Source of the DNA: Bacteroidota bacterium
GTDB taxonomy: Bacteria; Bacteroidota; Bacteroidia; Chitinophagales; Chitinophagaceae
Reading direction: 5' to 3'
DNA: 45,695 nt
Assembly (NCBI GenBank): GCA_026391435.1
Contig: JAPLEJ010000029.1
Span: forward strand, 1-45,695
Part shown: one piece after another, positions 32,565 through 42,387 of the stretch
Layout of the letters: every line of letters begins with the position of its first letter
Numbering within the stretch: the first letter of the stretch is position 1
Program-made: the position numbers and the translations under genes
Notes under the pieces: model-generated
Told to the model about the DNA's origin: nothing
Database searches by the model: none
Seen by the model: the letters and a program-made list of their open reading frames with translations, nothing else

Positions 32565-33688
32565 ACAAATTGGTCATAATTGGCCCAGCATGGCCTTTGC
32601 GAGGTGGCCTTTCTGCTTTTGATGAAACACTCGCTACCCATTTTACAAAACAAGGTATTCAAACAAGAATTGATACATTTTCCTTACAATACCCTTCCTT
32701 CTTATTTCCAGGTACTAGTCAGTATAGTTCAGATCCAGCACCCCAAAATGTAAATATCAATGTCTGTATTAATTCAATCAATCCATTGAATTGGATTCGA
32801 ATTGGATTAAAATTATATCGTGAAAAACCGGAACTGATTATAGTAAGATATTGGATTCCTTTTTTAGCACCTTGTTTAGGAACCATATTATATATTGCAA
32901 AAAGGAACAAGCATACAAAAGTGATTTCAATTGTTGACAATATGATCCCTCACGAAAAAAGAATGGGAGATCATTTATTTACAAATTATTTCTCTAAAAT
33001 GGTGGATGGCTTTATTGCCATGAGCGAAAAGGTAAAGTCGGATATCAAATTATTCTCACATAAACCAATAACGGTATCGCCCCATCCTATTTTTAATCAA
33101 TTTGGAAATTCTATTTCAAAACAAATGGCAAGAAAAAATTTAGGGCTTGCTCAAAACGATAAAATAATTTTATTTTTTGGATACATAAGAAAATACAAAG
33201 GACTTGATTTGTTATTGCAAGCCATGAGTAATGAATCCATCAAAAAAATGAATATCAAATTAATGATTGTGGGTGAATTTTATGATGACGAAGCTCCATA
33301 CCAGTCCTTAATTAGTTCACTAGGTTTAAAAGATCAAGTGATGATTTATGCTAACTACATACCAGATGCGGAAGTTAAAAATTATGTATGTAGTGCTGAT
33401 TTCATCATACAACCCTATAAAACGGCAACTCAAAGTGGCGTTACCCCCATGGCCTATCATTTTGAGAAACCCATGTTAGTCACTAAGGTTGGCGGACTTG
33501 CTGATACAGTGCCTCATATGTCAGTGGGTATTGTGGTAGAACCTAATGCCAAAGATATAGGTATGGGTATTGTTAATTTATATGAATTTGGGGAAGAGTA
33601 CTTTATTCCTAATATCATTGAAGAAAAGAAAAAATATACTTGGACTCAAATGACCGAAAAGTTTTTAGCTTTGTACCAACAATTATAA
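32558..33688 (+). CDS. GT-B glycosyltransferase (GT4-like)
   Basis: A 376-residue soluble or peripheral glycosyltransferase. The N-terminal Rossmann half begins VIIGPAWPLRGGLSAFDETL, with the glycine-rich acceptor loop. The C-terminal half has LFFGYIRKYKGLDLLLQAMS and a donor-site region FIIQPYKTATQSGVTPMAYH, the E-x7-E-type site being weak (QSGVTPMAYHFEKPMLVTKV). It overlaps the GT2 gene by seven bases and is followed by gmhA, so it probably extends a surface glycan. Donor and acceptor are unknown. Confidence 0.9.
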   Translation: MVNKLVIIGPAWPLRGGLSAFDETLATHFTKQGIQTRIDTFSLQYPSFLFPGTSQYSSDPAPQNVNINVCINSINPLNWIRIGLKLYREKPELIIVRYWIPFLAPCLGTILYIAKRNKHTKVISIVDNMIPHEKRMGDHLFTNYFSKMVDGFIAMSEKVKSDIKLFSHKPITVSPHPIFNQFGNSISKQMARKNLGLAQNDKIILFFGYIRKYKGLDLLLQAMSNESIKKMNIKLMIVGEFYDDEAPYQSLISSLGLKDQVMIYANYIPDAEVKNYVCSADFIIQPYKTATQSGVTPMAYHFEKPMLVTKVGGLADTVPHMSVGIVVEPNAKDIGMGIVNLYEFGEEYFIPNIIEEKKKYTWTQMTEKFLALYQQL

Positions 33689-33710
33689 AACAGTTCAAAA
33701 AGATAAATAT

Positions 33711-34289
33711 ATGTCTACACAAAAGATTTCAGATATTATTAGCGAATCTATTAAAGTAAAGCAGCAACTACTTGGTAATAGTGCATTGATAGCGCAAATT
33801 AATACAGTGGTGAATGTCATTACCAAAGCTTTTCAATCAGGTAATAGCGTTTATTTTGCTGGTAATGGAGGAAGTGCATCGGATGCACAACATTTAGCTG
33901 CCGAATTTTCAGGTCGCTTTTATAAGGATCGTAAAGCATTGCCCTCTGAAGCCTTACATTGCAACACCTCCTATATCACTGCAGTAGCCAATGATTATAG
34001 CTATGAAGTGATTTATGCAAGACTCATTGAAGGTATTGCTAAACCAGGTGATGTATTAGTAGGAATCAGTACTTCAGGTAATTCTGGCAACATTGTAAAA
34101 GCATTTGAGATGGCTAAAACAAAACAAGTGATTACCGTTGGATTCACCGGTGAAGCGGGTGGCAAAATGCAACCATTATCAGACTATTTAATCAACATCC
34201 CTTCTAAGGATACACCCCGTATTCAAGAATCGCATATTTTAGTAGGTCATATAATTTGTGAGTTAGTAGAATTGCAAATTTTTGGATAA
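33711..34289 (+). CDS. gmhA: D-sedoheptulose-7-phosphate isomerase
   Basis: Converts sedoheptulose 7-phosphate to D-glycero-D-manno-heptose 7-phosphate, the first step of heptose nucleotide synthesis. The 192-residue SIS-domain protein has YFAGNGGSASDAQHLAAEFS (phosphate loop and metal glutamate), GDVLVGISTSGNSGNIVKAF, and the C-terminal metal region ESHILVGHIICELVE. It sits between glycosyltransferases and a GmhB-like phosphatase, supporting a surface heptose. No heptose kinase or nucleotidyltransferase is in the window. Confidence 0.95.
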   Translation: MSTQKISDIISESIKVKQQLLGNSALIAQINTVVNVITKAFQSGNSVYFAGNGGSASDAQHLAAEFSGRFYKDRKALPSEALHCNTSYITAVANDYSYEVIYARLIEGIAKPGDVLVGISTSGNSGNIVKAFEMAKTKQVITVGFTGEAGGKMQPLSDYLINIPSKDTPRIQESHILVGHIICELVELQIFG

Positions 34290-34328
34290 TGACCCTAAAC
34301 CTTTTCAATTCATTTTTAAATAAAGCTA

Positions 34329-34886
34329 TTGTCATTCAATTTATCTGATATTACTCCTGATTGGACTTTATTCCTTGATCGTGATGGCGTGATCAATGTG
34401 GAAAAGAACAATGACTATATCAAAACCTGGAGTGAATTTGAATTTTATAATGAGAGTATTGAAGCCCTCCCCCTTTTAGCTAATTTATTTAATACTATTG
34501 TCATCACTACGAATCAAAAAGGAGTAGGCCGTGGCCTCATGGAAGAATCTGAATTACAAAAAATTCATACCAATATGTCGCGGACCATTCATACCATTGG
34601 TGGTAGAATTGATCATATATTTTACTGTATTGATATTAATGATGACTCTATCAATCGTAAGCCCCAACCTGGAATGGCCCATCAAGCAAAAAACTTATTC
34701 CCTTCGATCCAATTTAATAAATCGATCATGGTTGGAAATAGAACAAGTGATATGCTTTTTGGTCGTAATGCAGGTATGCATACTGTATTTTTAGCCACTA
34801 CCCATCCCGAAGTGGAATACCCTAGCCCTAATATTGATTTTAGATTTGATCATTTATTGGATTTTGCAAATGCGATATCTAAATAA
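34329..34886 (+). CDS. HAD-IIIA phosphatase, GmhB/HisB-N-like
   Basis: A 185-residue HAD phosphatase. Nucleophile motif is D17-R-D19 in LFLDRDGVINVEKNNDYI; motif II is VITTNQKGVGRGLM; motif III lies in RKPQPGM; motif IV is MVGNRTSDMLFGRNAGM. Position 39 bases after gmhA suggests heptose-1,7-bisphosphate 7-phosphatase. However, the zinc loop of true GmhB (CxH...CxC) is reduced to FYCIDINDDSINRKPQPG with a single Cys. The start must be TTG at 34329, because an in-frame stop lies at 34296 and no ATG precedes the catalytic motif. Specificity is therefore uncertain. Confidence 0.85.
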   Translation: MSFNLSDITPDWTLFLDRDGVINVEKNNDYIKTWSEFEFYNESIEALPLLANLFNTIVITTNQKGVGRGLMEESELQKIHTNMSRTIHTIGGRIDHIFYCIDINDDSINRKPQPGMAHQAKNLFPSIQFNKSIMVGNRTSDMLFGRNAGMHTVFLATTHPEVEYPSPNIDFRFDHLLDFANAISK

Positions 34887-34891
34887 TTTTG
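34884..34891 (+). promoter_or_regulatory. -7 promoter box overlapping the phosphatase stop
   Basis: TAATTTTG matches the consensus exactly. Its TAA is the stop codon of the phosphatase gene. It ends six bases before the next ATG, so the following gene may have its own, leaderless, transcript. Confidence 0.45.
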
Positions 34892-34897
34892 ACAGCT

Positions 34898-35743
34898 ATG
34901 AAAAAAATGTTAATCATTATTTCAGGATTCATTTTATACAGCTTTCCTATAAAAGCGCAATCAAATTTAAATCAAGACACCACTGGTGTTCAACTACAAA
35001 AATTAGCATCACTCATTCAGTCGGACACCCTGCTTTCTAATCGATTAAATGCAGATAGTCTTTTTACACGCGCTTTGGTTCAAACGCTTAAAGCCCCTTT
35101 CTCCTTTCAATATACATTTGATTCCTTAAAAGCAATTAAACATATTACTTCCCCCGATGGAAGATTTAAATTTTTTAGTTGGCAAATTGATTTAGGAGAT
35201 GGGACTTATCGTCAAAGAGGAGCTATGCAATTACCTACAACAAATGGTCAATTGAAATTATTACCCTTTTTTGACAACTCCGATTTTGTTCAAAATAATA
35301 CATTAGGGGTGAATAGTCGAAAACAATGGATTGGTGCTATTTACTATGATATTATACCTATACAATATAATAATGAAACCATTTATACCTTATTAGGCTA
35401 TGATGAAAATACCAACAACATTTCAAAAAAAATAATTGAAGTGTTGCGATTCGAAAATGAAGAACCAATACTAGGAGGTGATTATTTTAGTTATTTACCT
35501 GACCCCACTTATCCAATTGGGAAAGTGGATCGTTTTATCTACTCCTACAAAAAAGGGAGTAATGCCATTATAAAATTTGATGCAACTAAAAATTTGATCC
35601 AGCTATCCGAATTAGCAAGTACTGAAAATGATTTAAAAAAGACAGAAACACTAGTCCCTTCTGGTAATTTTAAATACTTTTCCTGGATTAATAATAAATG
35701 GGAATTATCTGTGCTCGAAGAAGTAAAAAAGAAAAAGAATTAA
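34898..35743 (+). CDS. Secreted protein of unknown function
   Basis: I do not recognise this family. From ATG 34898 it has 281 residues, with a signal peptide (about 1-20, ending FPIKAQ). The mature part is mostly beta-rich with no cysteine motif. A short motif occurs twice: [11 protein letters not shown] (about 83-93) and [11 protein letters not shown] (about 255-265), which looks like an internal repeat of a beta-propeller or sandwich blade. A central block reads [12 protein letters not shown] and [15 protein letters not shown]. The C-terminus is KKKKN. It follows the heptose genes by 11 bases but may have its own promoter, and its stop overlaps the convergent lepA stop by four bases. Confidence 0.7.
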   Translation: MKKMLIIISGFILYSFPIKAQSNLNQDTTGVQLQKLASLIQSDTLLSNRLNADSLFTRALVQTLKAPFSFQYTFDSLKAIKHITSPDGRFKFFSWQIDLGDGTYRQRGAMQLPTTNGQLKLLPFFDNSDFVQNNTLGVNSRKQWIGAIYYDIIPIQYNNETIYTLLGYDENTNNISKKIIEVLRFENEEPILGGDYFSYLPDPTYPIGKVDRFIYSYKKGSNAIIKFDATKNLIQLSELASTENDLKKTETLVPSGNFKYFSWINNKWELSVLEEVKKKKN

Positions 35744-37524
35744 TCTAATTTAAGTACCGCTAAGAATGCTTCCTGAGGTATTTCTACATTACCAATTTGA
35801 CGCATTCTCTTTTTACCTTCCTTTTGTTTTTCTAATAATTTACGCTTACGACTAATATCACCTCCGTAACATTTTGCAGTCACATCCTTGCGCATAGCGG
35901 AGATATTTTCTCTTGCCACCACCTTAGCACCTATGGCAGCTTGTATGGCGATTTGAAATTGTTGCTTTGTCAATAATTCTTTTAATTTTTCGCAAAGGCG
36001 ACGACCAAAATCAGAAGCTTTACCTCTGTGAATTAAAGCACTCAAGGCATCTACTTTTTCACTGTTTAATAAGATGTCCATTTTTACAATATCCGCATCT
36101 CTAAATCCTATTTGAGAATAATCAAAGGAAGCATAGCCTCTTGTTTGACTTTTTAATTTATCATAAAAATCAAATACAATCTCAGTCATGGGCATTTCAA
36201 AAATCAATTCAACCCTAGTGGGTGTTAAATAACTTTGATTCATTAGTATACCTCTCTTACTTAAACACAGTGTAATGATATTCCCAATATAATCGGGTGA
36301 AGTAATTATTTGCGCACGTATATAAGGTTCTTCGATATGTTCAATTTTTACAGGATCGGGCATTTCCGATGGATTGTTCACAATGATTTTTTCACCTCGA
36401 GTTGTAAATGCAATAAAACTTACGTTAGGAACAGTGGTTATCACTGTTTGATTAAACTCACGTTCTAATCTTTCTTGGATAATTTCCATGTGGAGTAACC
36501 CTAAAAATCCACATCTAAACCCAAATCCTAAAGCTTGTGAAGTTTCTAATTCAAAAGTTAATGAAGCGTCGTTCAATTGTAATTTTTCCATACAATCTCT
36601 CAATTCCTCAAACTCATCTGTATTCACAGGATAAATTCCTGCAAATACCATTGGCTTCACTTCCTCAAAACCATTGATCATAGGGCCAGGGTTATTGGCA
36701 AGTGTAATGGTATCTCCTACTTTAACTTCCTTCGCCACTTTAATCCCTGTTATAATATATCCTACATCACCCGCTCTTACTTCTGCCTTAGGAGTCATCG
36801 CCAATTTTAATACACCTACCTCATCGGCATTATAATCTCTGCCAGAAGCCACAAAGCGAATTTTATCATTTTTCTTTAATACCCCATTCATAATACGATA
36901 GTAAACAATGATTCCTCTGAAACTATTAAATACGCTATCGAAAATTAAAGCTTGCAAAGGCGCTTCTGTATCACCAACGGGTGCTGGAATGCGTTCGCTA
37001 ATAGCTTGTAAAATTTCTTCAATACCAATACCTGAACGACCACTTGCTAATAATATATCTTCTTGTTTACACCCAATTAGTTCAATGATTTGATCCGTTA
37101 CTTCTGGAATTTTAGCGCCATCCATATCAATTTTATTAATGACCGGGATGATTTCTAAATTATTTTCTAATGCCAAATATAAATTACTAATGGTTTGTGC
37201 TTGTATTCCTTGAGAGGCATCCACTAATAATAAAGCACCTTCACATGCAGCTAAGGCCCTACTTACTTCATAACTAAAATCTACATGTCCTGGTGTATCA
37301 ATTAAATTATAAGTATAAGTTACTCCTTTATGTACATAGTTAATTTGAATTGCGTGACTTTTAATGGTAATGCCTTTTTCACGCTCTAAATCCATGTCAT
37401 CTAACACTTGATTCATCATCTCGCGTTCAGTAATCGTTTTAGTATGCTCTAATAAACGATCTGCCAAAGTACTTTTACCATGGTCAATATGAGCGATTAT
37501 ACAAAAGTTTCTGATGTTCTTCAT
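35740..37524 (-). CDS. lepA: Elongation factor 4 (back-translocase)
   Basis: A ribosome-binding GTPase that remodels stalled or initiating ribosomes. The 594 residues match LepA: G1 [27 protein letters not shown] (G2), [12 protein letters not shown] (G3), NKIDMDGA (G4). The LepA-specific C-terminal domain includes [20 protein letters not shown] and [20 protein letters not shown]. All domains are intact. It converges on the secreted unknown gene and lies 25 bases downstream of tpiA. Confidence 0.97.
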   Translation of the reverse strand: MKNIRNFCIIAHIDHGKSTLADRLLEHTKTITEREMMNQVLDDMDLEREKGITIKSHAIQINYVHKGVTYTYNLIDTPGHVDFSYEVSRALAACEGALLLVDASQGIQAQTISNLYLALENNLEIIPVINKIDMDGAKIPEVTDQIIELIGCKQEDILLASGRSGIGIEEILQAISERIPAPVGDTEAPLQALIFDSVFNSFRGIIVYYRIMNGVLKKNDKIRFVASGRDYNADEVGVLKLAMTPKAEVRAGDVGYIITGIKVAKEVKVGDTITLANNPGPMINGFEEVKPMVFAGIYPVNTDEFEELRDCMEKLQLNDASLTFELETSQALGFGFRCGFLGLLHMEIIQERLEREFNQTVITTVPNVSFIAFTTRGEKIIVNNPSEMPDPVKIEHIEEPYIRAQIITSPDYIGNIITLCLSKRGILMNQSYLTPTRVELIFEMPMTEIVFDFYDKLKSQTRGYASFDYSQIGFRDADIVKMDILLNSEKVDALSALIHRGKASDFGRRLCEKLKELLTKQQFQIAIQAAIGAKVVARENISAMRKDVTAKCYGGDISRKRKLLEKQKEGKKRMRQIGNVEIPQEAFLAVLKLD

Positions 37525-37549
37525 GTCAGTGAAAGTAGGCTTTAAAAAT

Positions 37550-38311
37550 CTATTGTAATGCGTTTATGATAGCGGTAAACTCAGATGTAATTAAAGAAGC
37601 ACCCCCCACTAACCCTCCGTCCACATCTGGTTGTGAAAATAATTCTACTGCATTGGCTGCTTTTACACTTCCTCCGTATAAAATTGAGATTTGATTTGCG
37701 ATGTCCTGACCATACTTAGATGATAAAACAGAGCGAATATAGGCGTGAATCTCTTGTGCTTGAGCACTGGTTGCTGTTTTACCAGTGCCAATTGCCCAAA
37801 TAGGTTCGTATGCAATTACGACTTGAGTAATTTGTTCTGTTGTTAAATGAAATAAAGCATTTGTTAATTGCGCTTCGACAAATGCATTTTGTGTTCCTGC
37901 TTCTCTGATCGCTAAGGGTTCACCACAACAAAAAATAGGTGTACTGCTTATTTCTAAAACCGCATTCACTTTCTCTGCCAATAAAGCGTCTGTTTCACCA
38001 AAGTATTCACGGCGTTCAGAATGTCCGATTACAATATGCTTAACCCCAGCTGAAGCAAACATATTTGCCGAAATTTCCCCTGTAAATGCGCCATTTGCCT
38101 TTTGATGACAATTTTGAGCTGCTATAAAAACATTGGCCTTTCCTTGAATTTGCCCTAAAGCCTGCGGTATGTATATAGAAGGGACTGAAAATATAACTTG
38201 TTGATTATCATTAATATTAGATAAGCTAATTAATAATGATGTTAATAAATCACTTGCCTCTTGCTGACTCAAATTCATTTTCCAATTGGCGGCGGCTATT
38301 TGTTTTCTCAT
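37550..38311 (-). CDS. tpiA: Triosephosphate isomerase
   Basis: Interconverts dihydroxyacetone phosphate and glyceraldehyde 3-phosphate. The 253 residues have the active-site Lys in [10 protein letters not shown], His in [13 protein letters not shown], Glu in [17 protein letters not shown] and the phosphate loop [11 protein letters not shown] plus GGLVGGASL. It has a 44-base leader from a perfect TACCTTTG box and is upstream of lepA on the same strand. The GlmU-like gene ends 90 bases upstream. Confidence 0.97.
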   Translation of the reverse strand: MRKQIAAANWKMNLSQQEASDLLTSLLISLSNINDNQQVIFSVPSIYIPQALGQIQGKANVFIAAQNCHQKANGAFTGEISANMFASAGVKHIVIGHSERREYFGETDALLAEKVNAVLEISSTPIFCCGEPLAIREAGTQNAFVEAQLTNALFHLTTEQITQVVIAYEPIWAIGTGKTATSAQAQEIHAYIRSVLSSKYGQDIANQISILYGGSVKAANAVELFSQPDVDGGLVGGASLITSEFTAIINALQ

Positions 38312-38355
38312 AAAATTTGAAAGGTTTGAACAAGTGAAACACTTATTTAGCGCTG

Positions 38356-38363
38356 CAAAGGTA
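38356..38363 (-). promoter_or_regulatory. -7 promoter box of tpiA
   Basis: The minus strand reads TACCTTTG in the context AACTACCTTTGCAGCGC, nearly the same as at the DEAD-box helicase. A TTG lies 25 bases further upstream, slightly wider than usual spacing. Confidence 0.55.
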
Positions 38364-38401
38364 GTTAAATTTTAGATGAAAAATGGGACAATTTGAATGG
38401 A

Positions 38402-39565
38402 TTAAGCCCCCTTTTTAGACAGGTAATGTAAGATTTGTTTTTCTTCGTCCGAGGTTACAAATCCTTTTAGTTTTTTCCAGTTGTCAATATCCTCAATTGC
38501 TTTGTCAATTTGATATCCCGATACAATGCCCCATGTGAAATTAGGAATGTATTTGGGTAATAAACCATTGCCGAAAATATTAGCACTTACACCAATATAA
38601 GAACCTGTATTAATACTAGATTGAATTGCAAATCGACTATAATCCCCGACCAACATTCCCATTTTTTGTCCAGCTAATTCCCAAATTTGTTTGGCTTCAT
38701 TCCACATTTGAACTGCCCCTGCTGTATTTTTTATGTTGCTATTGCAAGTACCTGCTCCTACATTGCACCAATGACCAATAATACTATCTCCTAAATAACC
38801 TTCATGTCCTTTATTAGAAAATCCCATTAAAATTGAATTTTTAATTTCACCACCTGCTAAACAATAGGGCCCAATCGTAGTAGATCCATAAATACTGGTA
38901 TTCATTTTCACTACCGCTTTTTCACCTAAAACAAAGGGGCCACGAATGGCTGCACCCTCCATGATCATTGCATTTTTACCAATATAAATAGGCCCTGTAC
39001 TTGCATTTAAAATGGCGCAATGAACTGTTGCACCTTTTTCAATAAAAATATTTTCTGGTTGTATTATTTTATTACTAGCATCAATAGTTTGACTTTTTGA
39101 ATTCTTTTTTATAGAAGTAAAATCATTTTCAATCAACTTGGTATGCCACTTTAACATATCCATCGCATCTTGAACAAATTCAGCTTGATCAAAATCAATA
39201 GGTGTAAAATTGGCTAATAATATTTTTTCAAAAACTCGTTCAGACGAATGTGTCGCAATCCATTTTCCTGAATTACTTACTAGTTTTTCACCTTCTTTTA
39301 AACTTAAAATTTGAGTAACTAAATTTTCTGTCGGCAAACAAGTGACATTGATAAAGATAGCAGCTTCTTTATTTTGTAAAAAAGGGGCGTCGCTATATAA
39401 TTTTTGTAAATAAGGGACTGTAAAAACAGCAGTTGTTTCGTTTAAATAACGCTCCCATCTTTCTTGAAATGAAAAAATACCTATTCTCAATTGCGCTACA
39501 GAATGCGTCAAGCTAAAAGGATAAAATTTCTCTCTATCTGCTATGTCCACTAATACATATTGCAT
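38402..39565 (-). CDS. GlmU-like putative sugar nucleotidyltransferase
   Basis: From ATG 39563-39565 (MQYVLVDIADREKFYPFSLT) the protein is 387 residues. The N-terminal half is the NTP_transf_4 type found in Bacteroidota GlmU-family proteins; it lacks the LAAGxGTRM loop of real GlmU. The C-terminal half is a left-handed beta-helix with hexapeptide repeats (GPIYIGKNAMIMEGAAIRGP, TSIYGSTTIGPYCLAGGEI, GDSIIGHWCNVGAGTCNSNI), an acyl- or nucleotidyltransferase fold. It could act on sugar phosphates, but the activity is unproven. An in-frame ATG at 39634 would add 23 hydrophobic residues and is less likely. It is divergent from pruA. Confidence 0.85.
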   Translation of the reverse strand: MQYVLVDIADREKFYPFSLTHSVAQLRIGIFSFQERWERYLNETTAVFTVPYLQKLYSDAPFLQNKEAAIFINVTCLPTENLVTQILSLKEGEKLVSNSGKWIATHSSERVFEKILLANFTPIDFDQAEFVQDAMDMLKWHTKLIENDFTSIKKNSKSQTIDASNKIIQPENIFIEKGATVHCAILNASTGPIYIGKNAMIMEGAAIRGPFVLGEKAVVKMNTSIYGSTTIGPYCLAGGEIKNSILMGFSNKGHEGYLGDSIIGHWCNVGAGTCNSNIKNTAGAVQMWNEAKQIWELAGQKMGMLVGDYSRFAIQSSINTGSYIGVSANIFGNGLLPKYIPNFTWGIVSGYQIDKAIEDIDNWKKLKGFVTSDEEKQILHYLSKKGA

Positions 39566-39642
39566 TACGTCCTCATTTATATGTAAAAGTAAAACAAGTT
39601 TAAGGAATATGCAGATCTTCCTTAAGATATTCATTTAATGCT

Positions 39643-39650
39643 TATTTTTG
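39643..39650 (+). promoter_or_regulatory. -7 promoter box of pruA
   Basis: TATTTTTG is an exact -7 consensus match, with an 18-base leader to the pruA ATG. Confidence 0.55.
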
Positions 39651-39668
39651 TAATATAAACTACCACAT

Positions 39669-41300
39669 ATGCAACTAGGTTATTTTGATTACCCCGCCCC
39701 AGTGAATGAGCCAGTTTTATCTTATGCTCCAGGTTCACCTGAAAAAATTGCTTTAAAAAAAGCCATTTTAAATTTGAAGTCATTGACAATGGACATTCCA
39801 ATGTATATCAATGGTAAGGAAGAAAGAACAGGTAACAAAATAGCCATACATCCTCCTCACGAAATAAAACATACTCTTGGACATTTTCATGCGGGCACTA
39901 AAAAGCATGTTGATATGGCTATTGATAGTGCCTTAAATGCAAGAATTTCATGGTCAAATATGAATTGGGAATCACGCGCTAATATCTTTTTAAAAGCGGC
40001 TGATTTATTAGCTACTAAATATCGTTTTGAAATGAACGCTGCGACTATGTTAGGTCAAAGCAAAAATGCATATCAAGCAGAAATTGACGCCGCATGTGAA
40101 TTGATCGATTTTTTAAGATTCAATGTACACTTTTTAAGTACCATCTATAAACAACAACCTCTTTCTTCTCCTGGCATGCACAATCGTATGGAATGGCGTG
40201 GTCTAGAAGGTTTTGTTTTAGCGATCACTCCATTTAACTTTACAGCCATTGGCGGAAACCTACCCGCTTCTGCAGCCATGTGCGGTAATGTAGTCGTTTG
40301 GAAAGCTGCCAATACTCAAATATATTCTGCGCAATTATTTATGCGCATTTTAAAAGAAGCGGGATTGCCAAATGGCGTCATCAATTTAGTCTATGTAGAT
40401 GGTCCTACCATTGGCGCTACTTGCTTCACACATCCTAGTTTTGCAGGAGTCCACTTTACTGGTTCTACTGGCGTATTTAATACTATGTGGAAACAAATTG
40501 GCGAGAATATTTCTAAGTATAAAACTTATCCTAGAATTGTTGGAGAAACAGGAGGAAAAGATTTTGTATTAGCACATCCTTCCGCGAATGTGGACGCAGT
40601 GGTTACCGCATTAGCAAGAGGTGCTTTTGAATACCAAGGTCAAAAATGTTCTGCCGCTTCTCGTGCTTATCTTCCAAAAAATATGGCAGAAGAAGTAAAA
40701 ACAAAATTGGTAAAAGCAGTGAAATCTATGAAAATGGGAACGGTAGAAAATTTTTCTAATTTTGTAAATGCGGTTATTGACGAAAAATCTTTTGACAATA
40801 TTGCGCAGTATATTAAAAAAGCGAAGCAGGATAAAAATGCAAAAATTTTGGTGGGAGGTAAAGTGGATAAGCGCAATGGTTATTTTATAGAACCAACTGT
40901 GATTGAAACCACTAGTCCAAAATATTTAACCATGTGCGAGGAAATATTTGGGCCAGTATTAACCATCTACACCTATCCTACCAATCAGTTTGAAAAAGCC
41001 TTAGAATTAGTGGACACCACCTCGAAATATGCTTTAACAGGAGCCATTCTTTCACAAGACAGAGCTTCCATTGAATTAGCGACCGAAAAATTAAGACATG
41101 CTGCGGGTAATTTTTACATTAATGATAAACCCACTGGTGCGGTAGTTGGACAACAACCATTTGGGGGAGCTAGAGGGTCCGGAACCAATGATAAAGCGGG
41201 AAGTATGCTCAATTTGTATCGTTGGTTAAGTGCTCGTACCATAAAGGAAACCTTTAACCCTCCGATCGACTACACCTATCCGTTTTTAAACGAGGCATAA
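39669..41300 (+). CDS. pruA: L-glutamate gamma-semialdehyde (P5C) dehydrogenase
   Basis: Oxidises glutamate-gamma-semialdehyde to glutamate with NAD+, the second step of proline catabolism. The 543 residues are of the monofunctional, eukaryote-like type: ITPFNFTAIGGNLPASAAMC, VHFTGSTGVFNTMWKQIG, general base E293 (VGETGGKDFV) and catalytic C327 (GQKCSAASRAY). The C-terminal GQQPFGGARGSGTNDKAGS is typical. No proline dehydrogenase is in the window. It ends at a hairpin terminator. Confidence 0.95.
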   Translation: MQLGYFDYPAPVNEPVLSYAPGSPEKIALKKAILNLKSLTMDIPMYINGKEERTGNKIAIHPPHEIKHTLGHFHAGTKKHVDMAIDSALNARISWSNMNWESRANIFLKAADLLATKYRFEMNAATMLGQSKNAYQAEIDAACELIDFLRFNVHFLSTIYKQQPLSSPGMHNRMEWRGLEGFVLAITPFNFTAIGGNLPASAAMCGNVVVWKAANTQIYSAQLFMRILKEAGLPNGVINLVYVDGPTIGATCFTHPSFAGVHFTGSTGVFNTMWKQIGENISKYKTYPRIVGETGGKDFVLAHPSANVDAVVTALARGAFEYQGQKCSAASRAYLPKNMAEEVKTKLVKAVKSMKMGTVENFSNFVNAVIDEKSFDNIAQYIKKAKQDKNAKILVGGKVDKRNGYFIEPTVIETTSPKYLTMCEEIFGPVLTIYTYPTNQFEKALELVDTTSKYALTGAILSQDRASIELATEKLRHAAGNFYINDKPTGAVVGQQPFGGARGSGTNDKAGSMLNLYRWLSARTIKETFNPPIDYTYPFLNEA

Positions 41301-41324
41301 CCCGCTGCTTTTAAGCGGTTTTTA
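41299..41324 (+). terminator. Rho-independent terminator after pruA
   Basis: CCGCT pairs with AGCGG around a short loop, followed by TTTTTA. The stop codon of pruA is two bases from the stem. The hairpin isolates pruA from pdhA. Confidence 0.7.
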
Positions 41325-41336
41325 TTCAGAAAACTG

Positions 41337-41344
41337 TATATTTG
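41337..41344 (+). promoter_or_regulatory. -7 promoter box of pdhA
   Basis: TATATTTG is an exact -7 match, 20 bases before the GTG start at 41365, and supports this unusual start codon. Confidence 0.55.
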
Positions 41345-41364
41345 CTGCTCAAAATAAAAGGACT

Positions 41365-42360
41365 GTGGCCCAAAAATTTTCTAAAGAAACTTATCTCTAT
41401 TGGTACGAATTGATGCAGTTAATACGTCAATTTGAATCCAAGTCAGAGGAGATGTATAAAATGGCTGGTAAAATCAGAGGTTTTTTTCATGTTTACAATG
41501 GACAAGAAGCCATTGCCGCTGGTTGTATGACCGCTACCAATCAAGAAGATCCATTTATTACCGCCTATCGTGATCATGGTTTGGCCCTAGCAAAAGGGAT
41601 GAGTCCAAATTCAGCCATGGCTGAATTATATGGTAAAGCGACTGGTTGTTCAAAAGGCAAAGGTGGAAGTATGCATTTATTCAGTAAAGAGCATTACTTT
41701 TTTGGGGGACATGGTATTGTTGGAGCGCAAATAGGAACAGGAGCAGGATTGGCTTTTGCTGAACAGTACAGAGGTTCAAAAAATGTCGTTTTATGTTTTT
41801 TTGGAGATGGTGCAGCAAGACAAGGTATGTTACATGAGGTATTTAACTTAGCCATGCTATGGAAATTACCAGTAGTATTTATTTGTGAGAATAATAATTA
41901 CGCCATGGGAACTTCAATTGAAAGAACAAGTAACGTAATTGATATTTATAAATTAGCAGATGCTTACGAAATGCCCGCTGATAAAATAGATGGTATGACA
42001 TCCGAAGCAGTTCATGAAGGTGTCGCTAGAGCAGTAAAAAGAGCTAGAGATGGAGAAGGCCCTACTCTATTGGAAATGAAAACCTATCGTTACAAAGGAC
42101 ATTCAGTTTCAGATCCACAAAAATACAGATCCAAGGATGAGGTAGAAGAATATAAAAACCAAGATCCTATTACAAAAGTGACTAAAACGATTCTTGATAA
42201 CCAATTTGCGACAGAAGCTGAATTAAAAGCAATTGATGATAAAATAACAGTAATCGTGGATGCTTCCGTTAAGTTTGCCGAAGAAAGCCCTTGGCCTGAT
42301 GATAGTGAAGTGTATAAAGATGTTTATATAGATCAAAATTATCCATTCATTGTTGATTAA
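41365..42360 (+). CDS. pdhA: Pyruvate dehydrogenase E1 component, alpha subunit
   Basis: Thiamine-diphosphate subunit of the pyruvate dehydrogenase complex, oxidatively decarboxylating pyruvate. The 331 residues start at GTG (41365); no in-frame ATG precedes the conserved YWYELMQLIRQFESKSEEMY. Visible are FHVYNGQEAIAAG, AYRDHGLALAKG, GKGGSMHLF, GGHGIVGAQIGTGAG and the TPP motif GDGAARQGMLHE...ENNNYAMGT. The phospho-loop-like YRYKGHSVSDPQKYR follows. The beta subunit is not adjacent; a TPR protein follows instead, so E1beta and E2 are elsewhere. Confidence 0.95.
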   Translation: MAQKFSKETYLYWYELMQLIRQFESKSEEMYKMAGKIRGFFHVYNGQEAIAAGCMTATNQEDPFITAYRDHGLALAKGMSPNSAMAELYGKATGCSKGKGGSMHLFSKEHYFFGGHGIVGAQIGTGAGLAFAEQYRGSKNVVLCFFGDGAARQGMLHEVFNLAMLWKLPVVFICENNNYAMGTSIERTSNVIDIYKLADAYEMPADKIDGMTSEAVHEGVARAVKRARDGEGPTLLEMKTYRYKGHSVSDPQKYRSKDEVEEYKNQDPITKVTKTILDNQFATEAELKAIDDKITVIVDASVKFAEESPWPDDSEVYKDVYIDQNYPFIVD

Positions 42361-42387
42361 CATTACCGAAAATTATAAAATAATAAT

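Noticed and set aside
34531..34794. Alternative frame inside the HAD phosphatase gene
   Set aside because: The HAD frame carries all four catalytic motifs; this one has none.
39566..39634. 23-residue N-terminal extension of the GlmU-like protein
   Set aside because: The conserved family start MQYVLVDIADR lies after it, and the extension looks like translated AT-rich upstream DNA.
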